A DNA stretch of 64,000 nucleotides from Hericium rajendrae. Lineage: Eukaryota; Basidiomycota; Agaricomycetes; Russulales; Hericiaceae. Where the stretch lies: NCBI GenBank assembly GCA_033439255.1, contig CM065885.1, positions 620,001-684,000 on the forward strand. The letters run 5' to 3'. Positions within the stretch are counted from its first letter, which is position 1. Every line of letters starts with the position of its first letter. Under the pieces are notes generated by a model. It saw nothing but the letters and a program-made list of their open reading frames with translations, ran no database searches and was not told where the DNA came from. Positions 35,248 to 48,338 of this stretch are shown here, in pieces. The position numbers and the translations under genes are program-made.

Positions 35248-36796
35248 TAGGGATCGACACGAGTGCGAGTCACCTGTGGGTCGATGTGGGTAAACCCGTG
35301 AAATTGATCCGCGAGTATTCGACTCGCGGATCCGGATCACCCGGTAGCTGAAACTCGCGCAGATCCAGGTCAAGACCTTGCAAAACTTCATCGACCCGGG
35401 AGTTACCCGGACTGACCTGCACTTTCAGAATTGACAGGCTGGGCAAGTAGAGTGGTATGTTCCTACTCGCCTTCTTATCATGACTGCTGTACTGATAATA
35501 TCGTCATCATTGTCGATGATCATAGATTCGCTATCAGCGTCAACGCGCAGCAACGACGATGCATAACTCTTCCCATTCGCAACTCCTCGTCACCCTTTCC
35601 TCCTCTTCGACTTATTCGTACTCAATGGCCAGGAGGGTTCTTAGCGACGAGAGGCTGCTAGGTAAGCAAAACAATAGTTTATCGTACTCTTTGTACTTAC
35701 CAACGAGAGTATCACTTGATTTCGGGCGATATTCTCGGGTTTTGTTCATGCGCTGCGCTTCTGACGATTCCACCGAGTGTGCCTCATCGCCACCGCTCTT
35801 CCCATGGCCACCACATCTCCAGCGCGCCACGCGATGGCATGCACGACCCCGCCGTTCCTTTCTCACTGCCACCGCGCCTCTCCCATCGCCGCCACGCTGC
35901 CACGTCGCCACCATGTCATGTCACGACGTGCACGAACCCGCACAATCCCCGTTCATCGTGCAGGCCTGTGCGCGCCTCTGTTTCTCTCTGCGAGGCCTTA
36001 ATAATAGCGAACTGCATCGCTACCATGTCATCAGCGTGCCATGCGATGCCGCACAAGATCCCGCACGACCCCAACACCTCGCGCAGGGCTTCAACAGTCT
36101 GCGCGTGCCCTTGCTCTCCAACTGTGACCTGGATGTGTGCACTACACCCTACGCTTCTGTATCTTCAATGTCAACATGGCCACCGACCTCAATGTGCCAC
36201 GCGCCGCCCTTCTCCCATAGCTGTCACATTGCCAGCATGGCACGCGACGGTGTGCACGACTCCGCATGACCTCCTATCTCACGCAAGGCTTCAACAGCTT
36301 GTGCGTGCCTCTGCCTTGAAGGGTGACCAGTGCATCTGCACGCTTTCCCTACTCCGAGTGTAACTGTAAGTGTGACCCATTCTTTTGGGTCCATATCTCC
36401 TTCCTGCACTCACTATGTCGAGATACGGCTGTCTTGTTCCTAACGTAGGCCTGCAGTTCTGTTGTCACGCTGTTAGCTCGACCTCAAGATGCTGCTTCGA
36501 GACGAAGACCCTGGGCATATTAGTGATTCTTATTGTACGACGTAGCACCTACATTACGATATGTATATACACACAGTACATTAATCAAAATAATAATTGT
36601 TTATCGAGTGACAAGGGAAGCATGAACTTTGAAGTACTGACCCACGGGTGACCTGCCACCGCACGAGTACCTGACCTGCGACTCCGGATCACCTGGTGGC
36701 GTAAACCCGTCCGAATCCAGGTCTGATCTCTGGCCAGGCCAATGACCTGCGGGTTCGGATCCGAGTCACCCGCGAGTGCACTCGTGTCGAACCCTA
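35248..36796. mobile_element. hAT-like non-autonomous element, 1.55 kb
   Basis: Inverted ends TAGGGATCGACACGAGTGC on the left and TAGGGTTCGACACGAGTGC read inward from the right. An 8-bp duplication ATATGTAC lies at 35240-35247 and 36797-36804. Subterminal DNA on both sides is full of GACCTG, CGGATC and ACCCG words. The centre (35700-36330) holds three or four degenerate ~100-bp repeats (GCATGCACGACC, CGTGCACGAACCCGCAC, GTGTGCACGACTCCGCA). No transposase was found; the 236-codon ORF at 35559 is repeat-derived. Confidence 0.85.
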
Positions 36797-37853
36797 ATAT
36801 GTACTCACCATCTCTGTGTAATTATATGTATGGGCGTGATGAATAGCCTTTGTTCACAATGCACTAAGAAATTTATCGTACCCATGTGATTTGAGTAAAA
36901 TCAGCAAGCCGCCCAGTGAGAACTAGTCCCACAATTCGAGAACCCACATCTGAGTATCACTGTCAACCTCTGCTCCTGGCCATGCACATGCGTAGAATTG
37001 ACGGGCAAACTTTCACGTCAGTCCCGCCATGTGTCAGAGAGTTGACAGGTCTTTCACGTCAGTCCCGCCATGTGTCAGAGAGTTGACAGGTCGGCCTCAA
37101 TGCATACGCTGTTTGATTCCTATGCAGATGAGCTGGCCATAGCGATAGATGCGTCAAGGAGAAACAGCATCATTACGCCCATCCGCTCGGCGTGGACCAA
37201 TCAAGTCCGTATCTGGCTTGGTTTCTGGACTGAGGACGCGAATGCCGATCTATGTCGCACAGAAAAACACGCACTTGGACACTTTCGCCTGTCTGGTACG
37301 CTGCACAGGGATCACCATGAACCTCGCAATATGTCAGCTCGTTTCCTATGGACTTACACGCTAAGAGACAATACACGATAAACAAGTTCGACGCTGCCTC
37401 CAGATGTGGCTGGTGAGGACAGAGCCGAGTAAAGGATCCAGGCTATGCACAAGATTCGATCAGAATACGCATATGCAGCAGGTTCTATGATCTTCTTACC
37501 TGGCGTGCGTCCGTCCATGTCAAGATGTTCACGCATCTCGTCGGTCTCTTCTTTAATGTTGTCCCGCTTGCACTCGCAGCCCCGAAAATGTGTGAAGCCA
37601 ACGACTATGGAGAGGTCATTGCAAGTACTGGCCATTGTAAGTATCGGCCATTGCAAGGATATCAGCCCTGCTGGACGTCAGGATCATGAAAAGCGCTAGA
37701 GGCTCGCATTAAAGCGATCCTGTAAATACTTGCAGTGAGAAGCACGAGACAATGAGTGACTAGTGAAGGCGCACTTGAGCTTTGGCGAGAGGTGCGTGAA
37801 TGGCTCTCTTTGTAAGTAGGCGAGCCCGTGCATGCAATGGATGCATGTGCGAA
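36797..37853. other. Intergenic region between mobile elements
   Basis: About 1 kb with no recognisable gene. It contains the 41-bp tandem repeat listed separately and ends at the left duplication of the next element. Confidence 0.5.
37011..37092. repeat. Perfect tandem duplication, 2 x 41 bp
   Basis: The unit beginning TTTCACGTCAGTCCCGCCAT occurs at 37011-37051 and again at 37052-37092 without change that I can see. Confidence 0.85.
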
Positions 37854-40800
37854 CAAGGGGGGTGCGGGATGTTAATCCGGCACCAGGGGTTGGTTAGTTA
37901 GTTAGGGGGTCGACGCTCTTACCAAAAAAATTGCAGCAACCCTATGGTAGGGTCTCAATGCTGATTGCTAGAGAGCATGCACGGTTAGGCCGATTAGGTG
38001 GTGGGCACACGAGCGGGAGGAGGCAGAACGCGAAGGCGTCGAACTAAGCATGCAGCATGATGTCGAGGAGCAGGCTGTTCTGCGGCACATTGATGTGCAT
38101 GTGAAAGTGCACCATTACTGCATCGAAGAGGCCTGCAAAGCACTGCATGAGATCATACAATGGTCGTACGTCGGGAGGGCTGGACCGAGCGTGCGGGGAG
38201 CACTGAGTCTGAGCAGCTGGGGGCGGTGGTGGGTGAGAGGTGTAGTTCATCGACATGTGCGATCATGAGGAGCGCGTGCCGCAGGATATTGGCAGCCTGC
38301 ACATAGCTCGTGCACCCCACGGGTGTCATCTGGTATATGCACTGCGGAACGGTGTAGCGCTCATCATGCACCTTCAGCTACGAGGTGTGAGCATGGAGGT
38401 GAGGCAAAATGTAAGACTCACGGCTATCCTGAATGCAACCAGTGCTTCGGCAGATGCTATGCTCGAGCAGAGCAGGATTGTGTTTGGCTCGTCGACTACT
38501 GCAGGGGCCAGCAGCTGCGAGTTGAACTCGAACCAGTTGTGTGCAAATGCAATGGGATGCATGCATGCATACAGGGCACCCGTGATATAGCATAGGCCAC
38601 CTGTATGCGCACCGCCGTCGAGCATCACATCCAGAATGAGCGACATGACAAGGTCATGCACAAGAATATTTGTTAGGGAGCAATCGGGGAGCGCAGCGAT
38701 GCACATCTTATCTTATCGTATTTCCTTATATGGATATGTGCCTGATTACATATGTAGTTAGTCCAACCCATATTGGCCTTACCAAAAAAAATGACCATAT
38801 GTTTTTATTTAACATCCCGCACCCCCCTTGCTTGAGAGTCAAAAATGCGCGGGATCAGAAAACGTCGCGGCCCTCGGCAGCTCCGAAAATCATGTGTAGA
38901 GTCTTCTATATAATGAACTATAGTGCTCCATGGGTTTCACGTGCTCACGACGCGACATTCTTCCAATTCTGCTCATTCCATGCCGTTTGGGGCGCGGGCG
39001 CTCGGGTTCAGTGGAGGTGATCTTTGCTTCCTGGTGGATAGCTGACCCTGTTGTTTCACATCTGTGTGTCCATTGTTTGTCAGTTTGGGAGGGGGGCTGA
39101 GGATGTGCATGGCATGTGCTGGGCCCGTACGAGGGTCGGATACTTAATCTTAGTCGAGCACTGGGCCCCACGAGCTACATGTATTAATGCCTAGAGAGCT
39201 GTCATATGCCAGCATACATTGGACAATGATATTAGTCGAGTAAGAGGGTTGAATACACCCAAACTATTCATCAGAAAAATCTGTAAGTGATACATAGCTC
39301 TATATAATCTACATAGATTTCATAGTTCCATAGCACTGCCCTTTTCTCTGTAGCCAGCATAGCTAAAGGGGAATGCTATATAGTGCTATGAAGCTGAGGG
39401 GCAATGCTATAGAGTGCTATGATAGCTATGATAGCTGACTATGCAGCTACCATAGTATACATAACTATGAGAGCTATAAGTGTCTATCAAAGCTATAAGA
39501 CTTATATCACTTATACATTCTATATTCAATATGTAGACTTAGCATATCTATTGAAGCAATCAAGCCTATTGAAACTATAAATTTTGATCAAATTCACATA
39601 ACAAGATCCAAATAAATAATCATACAAACATAAGCTTTATTTAATGCATTAAAATTATATTCATATTATTATACTACTACAAGCAAAAACACTATAACAC
39701 TACTACTAATTACAAATATAAAGCACTATACTTACTACTAAAAGAATAAACAATATGAGTATACTAAACTTATAATGATTACAAAAAGCGAAAATATAAT
39801 CTGTAAAGTAGAAGATTAGTTAGTAAATAAGACAACAGTGAGAAGATATAAAAACATACCGAAGATATTATTTATATTAAAAAAAAAGAATATATAACCG
39901 AAGACATGAATAACATTAGCATAAAACAGTAAACATAAAGACGAATGACTTACCGAAGGTTGAGGAGGAGGTTGAAGATGCCGAGGAAAGTCGGGGGAAT
40001 GTAGTGGTTGAAGAGAGAGAGAGAACGCGCGTCGTGCGAGGGTTATATAGGTGAGCGCGGGTTTCCCCGGCGGAGCCCCAAATGTGGCTGCCGGGGCCCG
40101 GCCCGGGCATCGCGTCAGAGGCTAAGTGCCAGATTTCAGTAAGTATGCTTCGCTGCCCAGTAGCTTTCAGTACTTTACATGAATATGTATCTCACTCGAT
40201 CGAATTTAATCAATGAGCCCTAGAGGCTCCTTTTTTGTTTAGAATTTATGCGATTTTATTTGATTTGCTAGGCTCGAAAACGTTCTAACACGTTCGGTGG
40301 CTGAAGCCTCAAACACAGTCGTTCGACTTCGTCTCGAAATCCACTGTCCTCACTCCCATTCCTCCCTCTCAGCCCTTTTCTCTTGTCCTTTCTCATCACT
40401 CTCGTTATTGTCAAGGCTGGATAGGTCGAGCAGGAGTCCGAGGGACTCAGGTGAGTAAAAAACAGTTGTATTCCTTTTACATCGTACTAATCTTGAGAGT
40501 CTCGCTCGATAACGAGCGAGACTCTCGTTCTTATACTCTTCGACACTCCCCGCCCCCCTGCGCGCCCTTCGACAGCCCATTCCGCCCCTCGCGCACTGCC
40601 CGCGCCTGTCTCCCTCCCCGCGCCCGCGCCTTCGACAGGGCACGTCACGCACTCGACAGCCCACTCCCGCGCCGCCGACACGTCACTCCACGACGTCACC
40701 ATGAACCCCTGCCTGTTTGCCGCAGCCCGTGGGTGCTTGGACATCCCGGCACGTCACCCACGCGCGGTATCAAATGCCCCATCCCGCGCACACGTCTGCG

Positions 40801-40974
40801 ACAACGGCGGGGGCTCCCACCGGCTCGCGCTCGGCCACCACCATGCGCGGGCAATCCTAACACCCGCGCGCAGACACTCCCAACACCCGCGCACGATGCC
40901 TCAAGGCCCGTGGATGGCTAGCAAGGCCAATGTCGAGTCTCGTTGCCACGGCAACGAGGCTCGACTCCAGCTTG
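37854..40974. mobile_element. 3.1-kb daughter copy of hAT-derived DNA with its own target duplication
   Basis: It matches 28766-31882 at a constant offset of 9,088 bp, with only about four base differences noticed. The left end is exactly the CAAGGGGGG terminus of the nested MITE. The right end is CTCCAGCTTG just after a hairpin. Both flanks carry the 8-bp duplication TGTGCGAA (37846-37853 and 40975-40982). The interior still has one CTTGAGAG copy beside the MITE's right end, so it descends from the composite at 28.8-31.9 kb. CAAG and CTTG are complementary ends, but the remaining termini are not inverted repeats. No transposase is encoded. Confidence 0.8.
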
Positions 40975-40982
40975 TGTGCGAA

Positions 40983-41328
40983 TTTGTCGGCCACACCGCA
41001 GGAGAATGAGGATTAGATCGAACATGACATAGTTAGAGTACGGTACTACGTGCGGCTAGCATGTTATGTATGTTTACAAAATGCTACGGGCACAACATGT
41101 ATAGTTGTTCGACTTCAGGCCTTCAAGCTTCAAGCTTCAAGCCTGAGTCAGAGCGCTTGGTGCATGGCATCTGTCCGCGAGCGCTTCAGCGACGCGTCTT
41201 GTTACGCACCGTCAACGCGTCACTGTTGAAGTCGAGGTATAGTTGTCGTCTTGAAGCTGGGCCGGTCTTTGCTCAGATTCATGTGCAGTCGTCAACATCT
41301 TGTCTCAACTGCAATCATTGCCCGCGAC
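40983..41328. other. Upstream region of an F-box gene
   Basis: About 350 bp between the daughter element and the F-box start. A small direct repeat CTTCAAGCTTCAAGC lies near 41125. Confidence 0.5.
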
Positions 41329-43329
41329 ATGATGCTCGAAACAGAACTAATAGCTGCTCCAAGGTGCGTGCAATGCAGACGCGTTATCCATGTTCTCATC
41401 ACCATTGTACTCATGCAACTCAACTATTTACAGTCCCGAGGAGTTCTGGGACAGGTTCGTGAAACCTCGTATTGCCCGCACGCAAGGCATTTCTCGCCGC
41501 GACAACCCCAGCGTCGTCATGCAAGCTCGACAGACAATAGACGCCGAACTGGCAGCCATGCATTTGGCAATGTGCTCTCTCCGCTCCCGTCACAATGCCC
41601 TCATACCCATCTTTGGTCTGCCCCCTGAAGTTCTGACTCGCATTCTTGGGTTTTGTGCTGCATTTGAGCCTCCTACGACTTTCGATTTAGGTTGGATCCG
41701 AGTTACTCATGTTTGCAGGGCCTGGCGTGACGCGGCATTGCACGATCCCGGTCTATGGAGCAACATCACTGATTGCATCGGGTTGGAATGGGCAGGCGAA
41801 ATGAAGGCTCGCTCAAAGGCGATACCCATTTCGTATCAGCAGGACTCTAAACGACTACCTGGTGATCCCGTCGCAAGGATCATTGTTCCAGGTCAACTCC
41901 ACCGCCTTCGACACTTGTCCATATGTGACTCTACGAACTGCATGGGTTATATCTTGCAGCTGCTGAAATCGCCTGCTCCGATTATGCGATGCCTGACGCT
42001 AGGAAACGGCGGACTGCGGGGAGAAGGGCGATCCACTCAAGTAATGCCTGCTGATATTTTTGAAGGACATACGCCCGAGCTTCATCGACTAGAGCTATTG
42101 AACGTTCGTGTTCCATGGTCCTCCCCCATCCTATCTGGCCTCACGCACCTCCATATCGAGTTGCCCTGTGATGCGCTGGAATTGATATGCGACGACATCT
42201 TTATTGAATCGACCACTCCGGCTGCAATTTACAACCAATTCTTCTGTGCGCTCGAGGGAATGCCAGGCTTGGAGACGCTCCACCTTGAATTTTATCTTCC
42301 TGAGAAGCCGCAGGATGGCACATCGTGGCTCTACCGCGCCTTCAATCATTGCAATTGATTCATGACACATCGGCAGACATGCGGGACGTTTTGGAGCGCC
42401 TGGAAATTCCTCCCTCATGCGTTCTCATCTTTCAGTGTGAGGAAGGGTCGCGCAGCGTGGCTCCGCTTGTCGTGGACGACTTCTTCCCATTCCTCAGTCG
42501 CCAGACGCGCAGCACCAGTGCCGAACAGACTCCTCTGCTTACGTTCTCGATGAACTTCGATGACGGACTCATGGACTTCAATTTCTGGCATGTCTCCGCC
42601 ACAGACGCCGCAGACTTTCTCATGAGGAAGACTACGCCAGACATTAATATATGGCTTCCCGAACCCGAGACGCTCTCCATCCATCCCATGCGATCTCTAT
42701 GCGAGGCTGTCTCAGCCGACACCCTCCGTGCTCTCATCCTTGACGAGCACGACTGGCCCACCGGGTGGACAGCACGGGATTGGATAGAAATGTTCGGACA
42801 TTGCGGCGCCATCGAGCAGGTCTTCCTGACTGGCGGGGCTGCAGTGGGCTTTTGCAAAGCACTCGTCACACCTCTGGACTCGCAAAAGGCAGAGACACAC
42901 TGGCAGAACTGGCAAGAGGCAGACGGGTTGCAGTGGCCAGAGGGGCAGAGCCTGTTGACGCCGGACCAGCTGTTCCTTCCGAACCTCCGCTGGCTCGAGC
43001 TGGTGCACGTCGACTTTCACACCACTGTTCGCGATCGCAGCGAGAATGAGAACGAGGACAAGGACGCGCATGCGGACGAGGGTGGAGCAGGCGACAGCTC
43101 AGGGAGCGACCAGTGGTCGGGTCTAAGCCGTGTTTCGCTTCTCCAGACGCTAGAGGGCTGGCTCCGCACCCGTTCTGCGGGAGGTGGGTCACGCCTGACA
43201 CTGGTGATCAAGGACTGCACGATTTACGGGTCTCACATTGATGCCCTAAGGACGGTAGCCGAGGTCGAGTGGGATGGTGCTACCAATGATTATCAGGATC
43301 GAGAAAGCATGGTAGGCGTATTTGCATGA
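41329..43329 (+). pseudogene. Classical F-box gene (copy 2) with one frameshift
   Basis: Exon 1 41329-41363 (MMLETELIAAP), a 70-nt intron, then exon 2 from 41434. It has the F-box IFGLPPEVLTRILGF, LGWIRVTHVCRAWRDAAL and leucine-rich repeats up to TLHLEFYLP near 42300. The paralogous sequence then continues in another frame (EAAGWHIVALPRLQSLQLI onward) to the stop at 43329, ending with TLVIKDCTIYGSHIDALRTV. The shift equals two extra bases, or one lost, near 42301-42304. No GT-AG intron fits it. Both halves are otherwise open for over 300 codons, so the break is recent, or a sequencing error. Confidence 0.8.
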
Positions 43330-43852
43330 CGAGCATAGAAGGTCATGTCCGACGGCGAGATGGCATTTTGTTTTGGAGAAGACGAGGAAGAGTGTACATA
43401 GGAGGTACGAGACCGGCTTCGCCTCGTACTTATCGTGCTGCCCTTAAGTGCCGTCGTCGTCTATTGTCTGAGGTTGCCTCGCAGAAATTGTAAGGAGGGC
43501 ATTACTATAGTATGACCGCAGGCCATGCGCTCCGCTGATCCTTAGCTTTGTCTTCATTGACATTGTGAAACCAAGTAAGCCAAGTCTCTTCCTCGCGCTG
43601 CGCACCAACAGAAGATAAGCCAGAAAGAATATAATATGGCTACACTACGATACTATAAGCAGATGATATTGTAAGGTACCTTTACAAAACAACTGAAGAA
43701 TAAATCCAGGTCAAACGGAAGAAACGAACGAGCGTGCATGTGTATCCCCGCAGGGCAGAATCGCGTACCAAGAGAAAATCGAATCCAGATGTGAAAGACG
43801 AAAGACGAACGCAACAAGGCCTCTCGAAAACGAGATCAACTTGAAAACGGGA
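43330..43852. other. Convergent intergenic region
   Basis: About 0.5 kb between the F-box gene and the minus-strand coiled-coil gene. I see nothing distinct. Confidence 0.5.
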
Positions 43853-46800
43853 TCACCACTTCTTTTTCCTCCCCGCCCGCCGCAGCGCATCCTTCGCGCG
43901 CCGATACTCCTCATCCTCGCTATCCGAGTCCTCCCACAGATCCTTCTCCCTCTCCCTCTCCCTCTCCCCCTCATGCTTCTCATGCTTCTCATGCTCGGGC
44001 TCGGGATCCATCCGTCGGCCCCTACGTGTCTCAGAGCCACTCCTCCCATGATGCTCCCCAAGCCACGGCTCCTCCTCCACCTCGTCATCGAGCGCAGGCG
44101 GCGTTGGCGAGAACGTCGGCTTTAGCGACATCCGCACGGACTTTCTCCGCGCGGGCGGCGAGCCGCCATTCGACCCCGCCGCGACCGTCGAACTGGACAC
44201 GTCCGAATCACCACCGGCCTGCGCCGGCGGCGACAGCGTCGCGGACCGCTCGCAGTCCTCCGTCGGGAGCGCAGGCGCAGGCGGGTCGGGCTCAATGTCC
44301 GGCGAGAAATAGAACTCCTCGTGCGCGGATTCATACGAGCTGATCGTGCTCGCCGCATCGTCCGCGGACTTCGCGGCGGTGGTCGCAGGCGTAGGCGGCG
44401 GTGGCGCGGGCGGCGGCGCAGGCGACGGCACGCGCACCCGCGGCGGCGCACTGGGCACCTCGAGCACCGGCGGCGGCGACGGCGCGCGGAGCGCACTCCT
44501 TAGCGGACTCTTCGCCGGCAGCGGTTTGGCATGCGCGCGCGGGCGCTGCTCCTCCGTCTCCAGCTTGTACGCGACGTAGGACGCGGCCCGCGGATCCGAC
44601 ACGGGCGGCGGCGCATGCAGCCCCTCCATCTCGCGCTCCAGCCGCGTCTTCTTGTGCGCCTTTCCCGTCTCGACATCGAACGCGCTGAGCGGCGGCGGCG
44701 CCCGCACGCCCTGCAGGCCCTGCTCCGCGCTCGGCGCCGGCCCCTTGCCCTTCGCGCTCCGGTGGCTGTGGCTCCGCCGCACGCCGCCATCCACCACGGA
44801 CATGGGCGGCGGCGGCGGGACGAGCGCACGGCCGGCCTTGCTGCTCTCGGCGGCGGACCAACCTTCGCGGTTCGCCTTGGTCACGCCCTCGACGATCGTC
44901 ATCAGCGATGGCTGGTCCCCGCTGTCCTGCGGCCCGCCCGAAAGTGAGCGCGACCACGTCGCGGCGCGCGTGTGCTGCGCGACGCTGACGCCTGGGACAC
45001 TCGTCTTCGCGCTTGGGAACGCAGGGCCTGTGGTGATGGTGACGGCAGACTCGGACACGGACGCGGGGACCGAGGCGCGTTTGGGCCCGCCGCGGTGGCC
45101 GCGGGCCGCGGGCTGCGCAGTCTTGCCCATAGATGCGCTGCGCCCCAGGTTCGCGCCGCCGGCGGGGACCAGCGTTGTGGGTCCTGGGCTGACTACGCCG
45201 CGGCGCGAGGGCGTGGTAGGGTGTGCTGGCGCGCTACGGACGCTTTGCTTTGACAAAGAACTTGAGCGGGAGAGATCGCCTGTCAGATGGAGCGCCGATG
45301 TCGGTCTGACTGCAGGCTGCTTCATCGGCGCGGACGGCGGGCGCTGCGGGCGCGCTTGTACTGGTGTTGGCTGCGGCGGGCGCGGCGGCGGAGCAGCAGC
45401 AGGCGACATCGCCCGGGGCGTCACGTCGACGTCGGACGCGGACTTCATCGGCGCCTTCTTCAACGCGCTCTTCCGCCCCGAATCGCTCACCCAGCCGGTG
45501 CCGGTACCAGACACGGAGGCAGACGGCGTCGTCCGCCCCGGCGCCTGACTGACCGCCCGTCTCTTCTTCAGCCGCCCCCCGCTGGGAGTGCCAGGCGAAC
45601 CCGGCGGCTGCGCCTTCTGCCTCCCCAAATCGAACGACAGCGTCCCCTGCCCCGGCTCCTCGCGCCACGCAGGCCGCCCGCCCTCCTCCGACGAATCGCT
45701 GCTCACGCTCGGGCGCCGCCAGCCCCTCGACCTGCCCCCCTCCTCGTCGGTGCTTTCCCGTTCCCCTCTCGGCTTGGGCTTGAACAGCCCGACGAACCCG
45801 CCCCACACGCTCGTCTTCCGCTCCCGCTCGCGCCCGCGCCCCGTATCGGGCGCGATGCCGTACGTCGCGACGGGCACGTGCGTCTCCGACACGGTCGCGG
45901 CGTGCGGCTTCGAGCGGTGCAGCCAGCGCGAGCCTGAGGATGAGGGCTGCGTGCCGATGCTGCTCGTGCTCTCCTGTCGCTTGTGGGTGATCCGCGCGAA
46001 CAGCCCGCGCGCGTGTTCGGTGTTGTTGCTCGGCGTCTCAGGGGGCGGAGACAGGTTCTCCGCCAGCGGGCTGGTCGTCGGCTTCGTGAACCGCGGGTTC
46101 TCGACGACCTGCAGCGCCGCGTCCTCCTCCTCGCTGCTCTCTGCGCCGTTCTCCGAACCTGATGCCGGTTCTGAGACCTCCGTGATGCGCCGCTCCATGC
46201 GCGTCCCGCCGTTGGCATGTGTTTGCGACTGCGAGATCGGGAAGGGCGAGTTATCGGAGATGGCGTGCGCGGGCGGGATAGACAAGCGCGGCGTGTAGTC
46301 GCCATCTGCTTCGCCGTTGTGTTGGATGGGCGGGGCAGCGGGGCGGCCTGTTGGACTGGTAGAACGTCTGCAAGATATATGGCTGAGTGACAATCGAAGG
46401 AGGCAATAGATGAGACTTACATCGAAGCGGGGTTCGCATCGCCGTTCATGTTGTGGCCGTTAATGCCGTTCACTGTGGGACCGCCGACCTGAGAGGCGCT
46501 TTGCTCGGGTCCTAAAGATGACATGTCGGAGGATGCTCCTGAGGGAAATGCTGGAAGAGGTTTCGCACCAACTAGAAATAAGCATAAGTTGCTGTGATCA
46601 TAGACTGAACGAAGGACTTACGATGTCCGTTGGGCATGGCTTCACCGTCCGGTTGCGCTTCATGTAACACGCGCAGTCCCTCCCGCCCCATCTCTCCCCA
46701 TACCCACCCACATTCCGCCATCGCTCTACACCGGTCGGTCAGGCCGTCTCGGATGGCGGTGAAGCGAAGCTGGTCGAGCTCCTTCTCTTTCGCTGCGAGT

Positions 46801-47741
46801 TGCGATTCGCACGCTTGCAATTCAGCTTGGGCAGACGTGAGTTTCGAAGATACATTAGGAGGGGATGACGAGGAAGGCAGGGAGAGCGTTGAGTGCGAAA
46901 GAGACGGTGAGGTGGAGGTGGGCGGGATGACAATCGAGTCGCGGTTTTTTTTCGAGTTGGACAGCTTGAGGAGGCGGCCAACACTGGGTTTCAATGAAGT
47001 AAGCAAAGATTACACGTACACGTCCATAAAATGAGGAAGGCTGAATGATCCGGCGCCCGTGGGGAACTCGAAATAGGATAGTTGCACAAATGCGACAGCA
47101 GCGGAGGCCTGGGTGCAGACGTGCACAACCCACACTTTGCCAGGCAAAAAGCAGCCCCTCACCCGAGGCTGTGCTCGCCGCTGTCGACCATAGCCAGCCC
47201 AGCAATCTCTAGATGCGCTCGCGCACGCAGTTCGGCTCTTGCGACTCCGTGACACGCACTACATATCGGCACCAGCTGTCACACCGCGCGGTGAAGACGG
47301 CGGGTCATTGGGTAAACGGTGAAGCTGCCGACGGGGGAGGGTTGATACAGCCTCGTCCGCGTCAGGGGCCAACCTTCAAGTGCCCGTGATGTCATGAGAG
47401 GCCATGGAGCGCCGGAGTGGGAAAGACAATTCGAAAAGATGGACCCACAGAATGTCTCGATCGCGAATGATGTTCGCGACCTCGTCCTCCATCTTGCGGA
47501 CGCGTTCGAGGGTGTCGCGCCATCGCTCCACGCTGGCGGCGTACGTCCGCAAGGCCTCGTCCGCAGCCGCGATGGTGCCTCCAACCCCAAGGATCGTCTG
47601 AGAAACATGGGGTGGTGATGCAGCAGCATAGGCGGCAAAGGCGGCAGAAGAGGAGGGAATGGATTGCAGGGCCTTCTGTACCTCCTTCTCGGACGACAGA
47701 AGAGAGGTGAGAAGCCGCGTGTCTGGCGCACGGTGGACCAT
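43853..47741 (-). CDS. Coiled-coil N-terminus with long disordered tail, 1,106 residues
   Basis: Exons 47741-47449, 46983-46622, 46571-46421 and 46367-43853 fit in phase. The first intron is unusually long (465 nt). Residues 1-220 are helical: SEKEVQKALQSI, SPPHVSQTILGVGGTIAAAD, LERVRKMEDEVANIIRDRDI and LTSAQAELQACESQLAAKEK. They include a conserved-looking DRCRAMAECGWVWGEMGREG. This resembles fungal BAR/IMD-like membrane-binding helical domains, but the match is weak. The rest is Ser/Pro/Arg-rich with acidic and basic patches and ends in a charged DSEDEEYRRAKDALRRAGRK. It is probably a cytoplasmic scaffold. I do not recognise a named orthologue. Confidence 0.78.
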
Positions 47742-48338
47742 GGCCTGTGCGATCCTATACTTATGTCCAGTAATTTTCTTGTAATAATATTAAGCCGATC
47801 TGTTGACGACGAGAAAAGGACAGAGGGGAGGTAGAGGTCGAGGAGGAGGTGGGACGAGGATAGGGTCTCTGTTTCCGACGCAGTTCACTTCCGACCAATA
47901 AGGAAACCGTCGGCTTTGACCAATCCTGCTGATGTAAGCGCTCTCGCTACTCGGGTCCTGAAACGTTGTCGACGAGAAAAGTCCTTGTGGGCGTCGACTT
48001 GTTGGCGACGTCGACAACTAGCAGTGCGCCCTAATGCAGGTCCATCGAACGCCATATCGCGATCGCATACTGTTCAATTGCATGCATTTCAATTAGTAAG
48101 TCCTGTAAGTAATTGTTCTTTCAGCATTCCCTGGACTTTGCAATTACAGCAATGCATTCGTTTATACCGCTTAAATCTATGTGTGCGTGGCATTTCATTG
48201 TTTACTGACTCTTGAGTTTGTTCTGTACGCCCTTTCTCCTTCGCTCCTTATAGCCGTTCACCACTTGTAGCAGCAGCAGGCAGCAGTGCTGCACCGATCT
48301 CCTTTCTACATCATTACGCTCAACATGGTCATGCGTCC
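47742..48338. other. Divergent intergenic region
   Basis: About 0.6 kb upstream of the coiled-coil gene and of the K7 fragment. No intact first exon for K7 was found here. Confidence 0.5.

Noticed and set aside
37854-40974. Helitron interpretation of the 3.1-kb copy
   Set aside because: A terminal hairpin is present, but the end is not CTRR and there is an 8-bp target duplication, which Helitrons do not make.
44531-45937. Long plus-strand ORFs in GC-rich sequence
   Set aside because: Antisense shadows of the minus-strand 1,106-residue gene; Arg/Ala-rich composition is expected from GC-rich codons read backwards.
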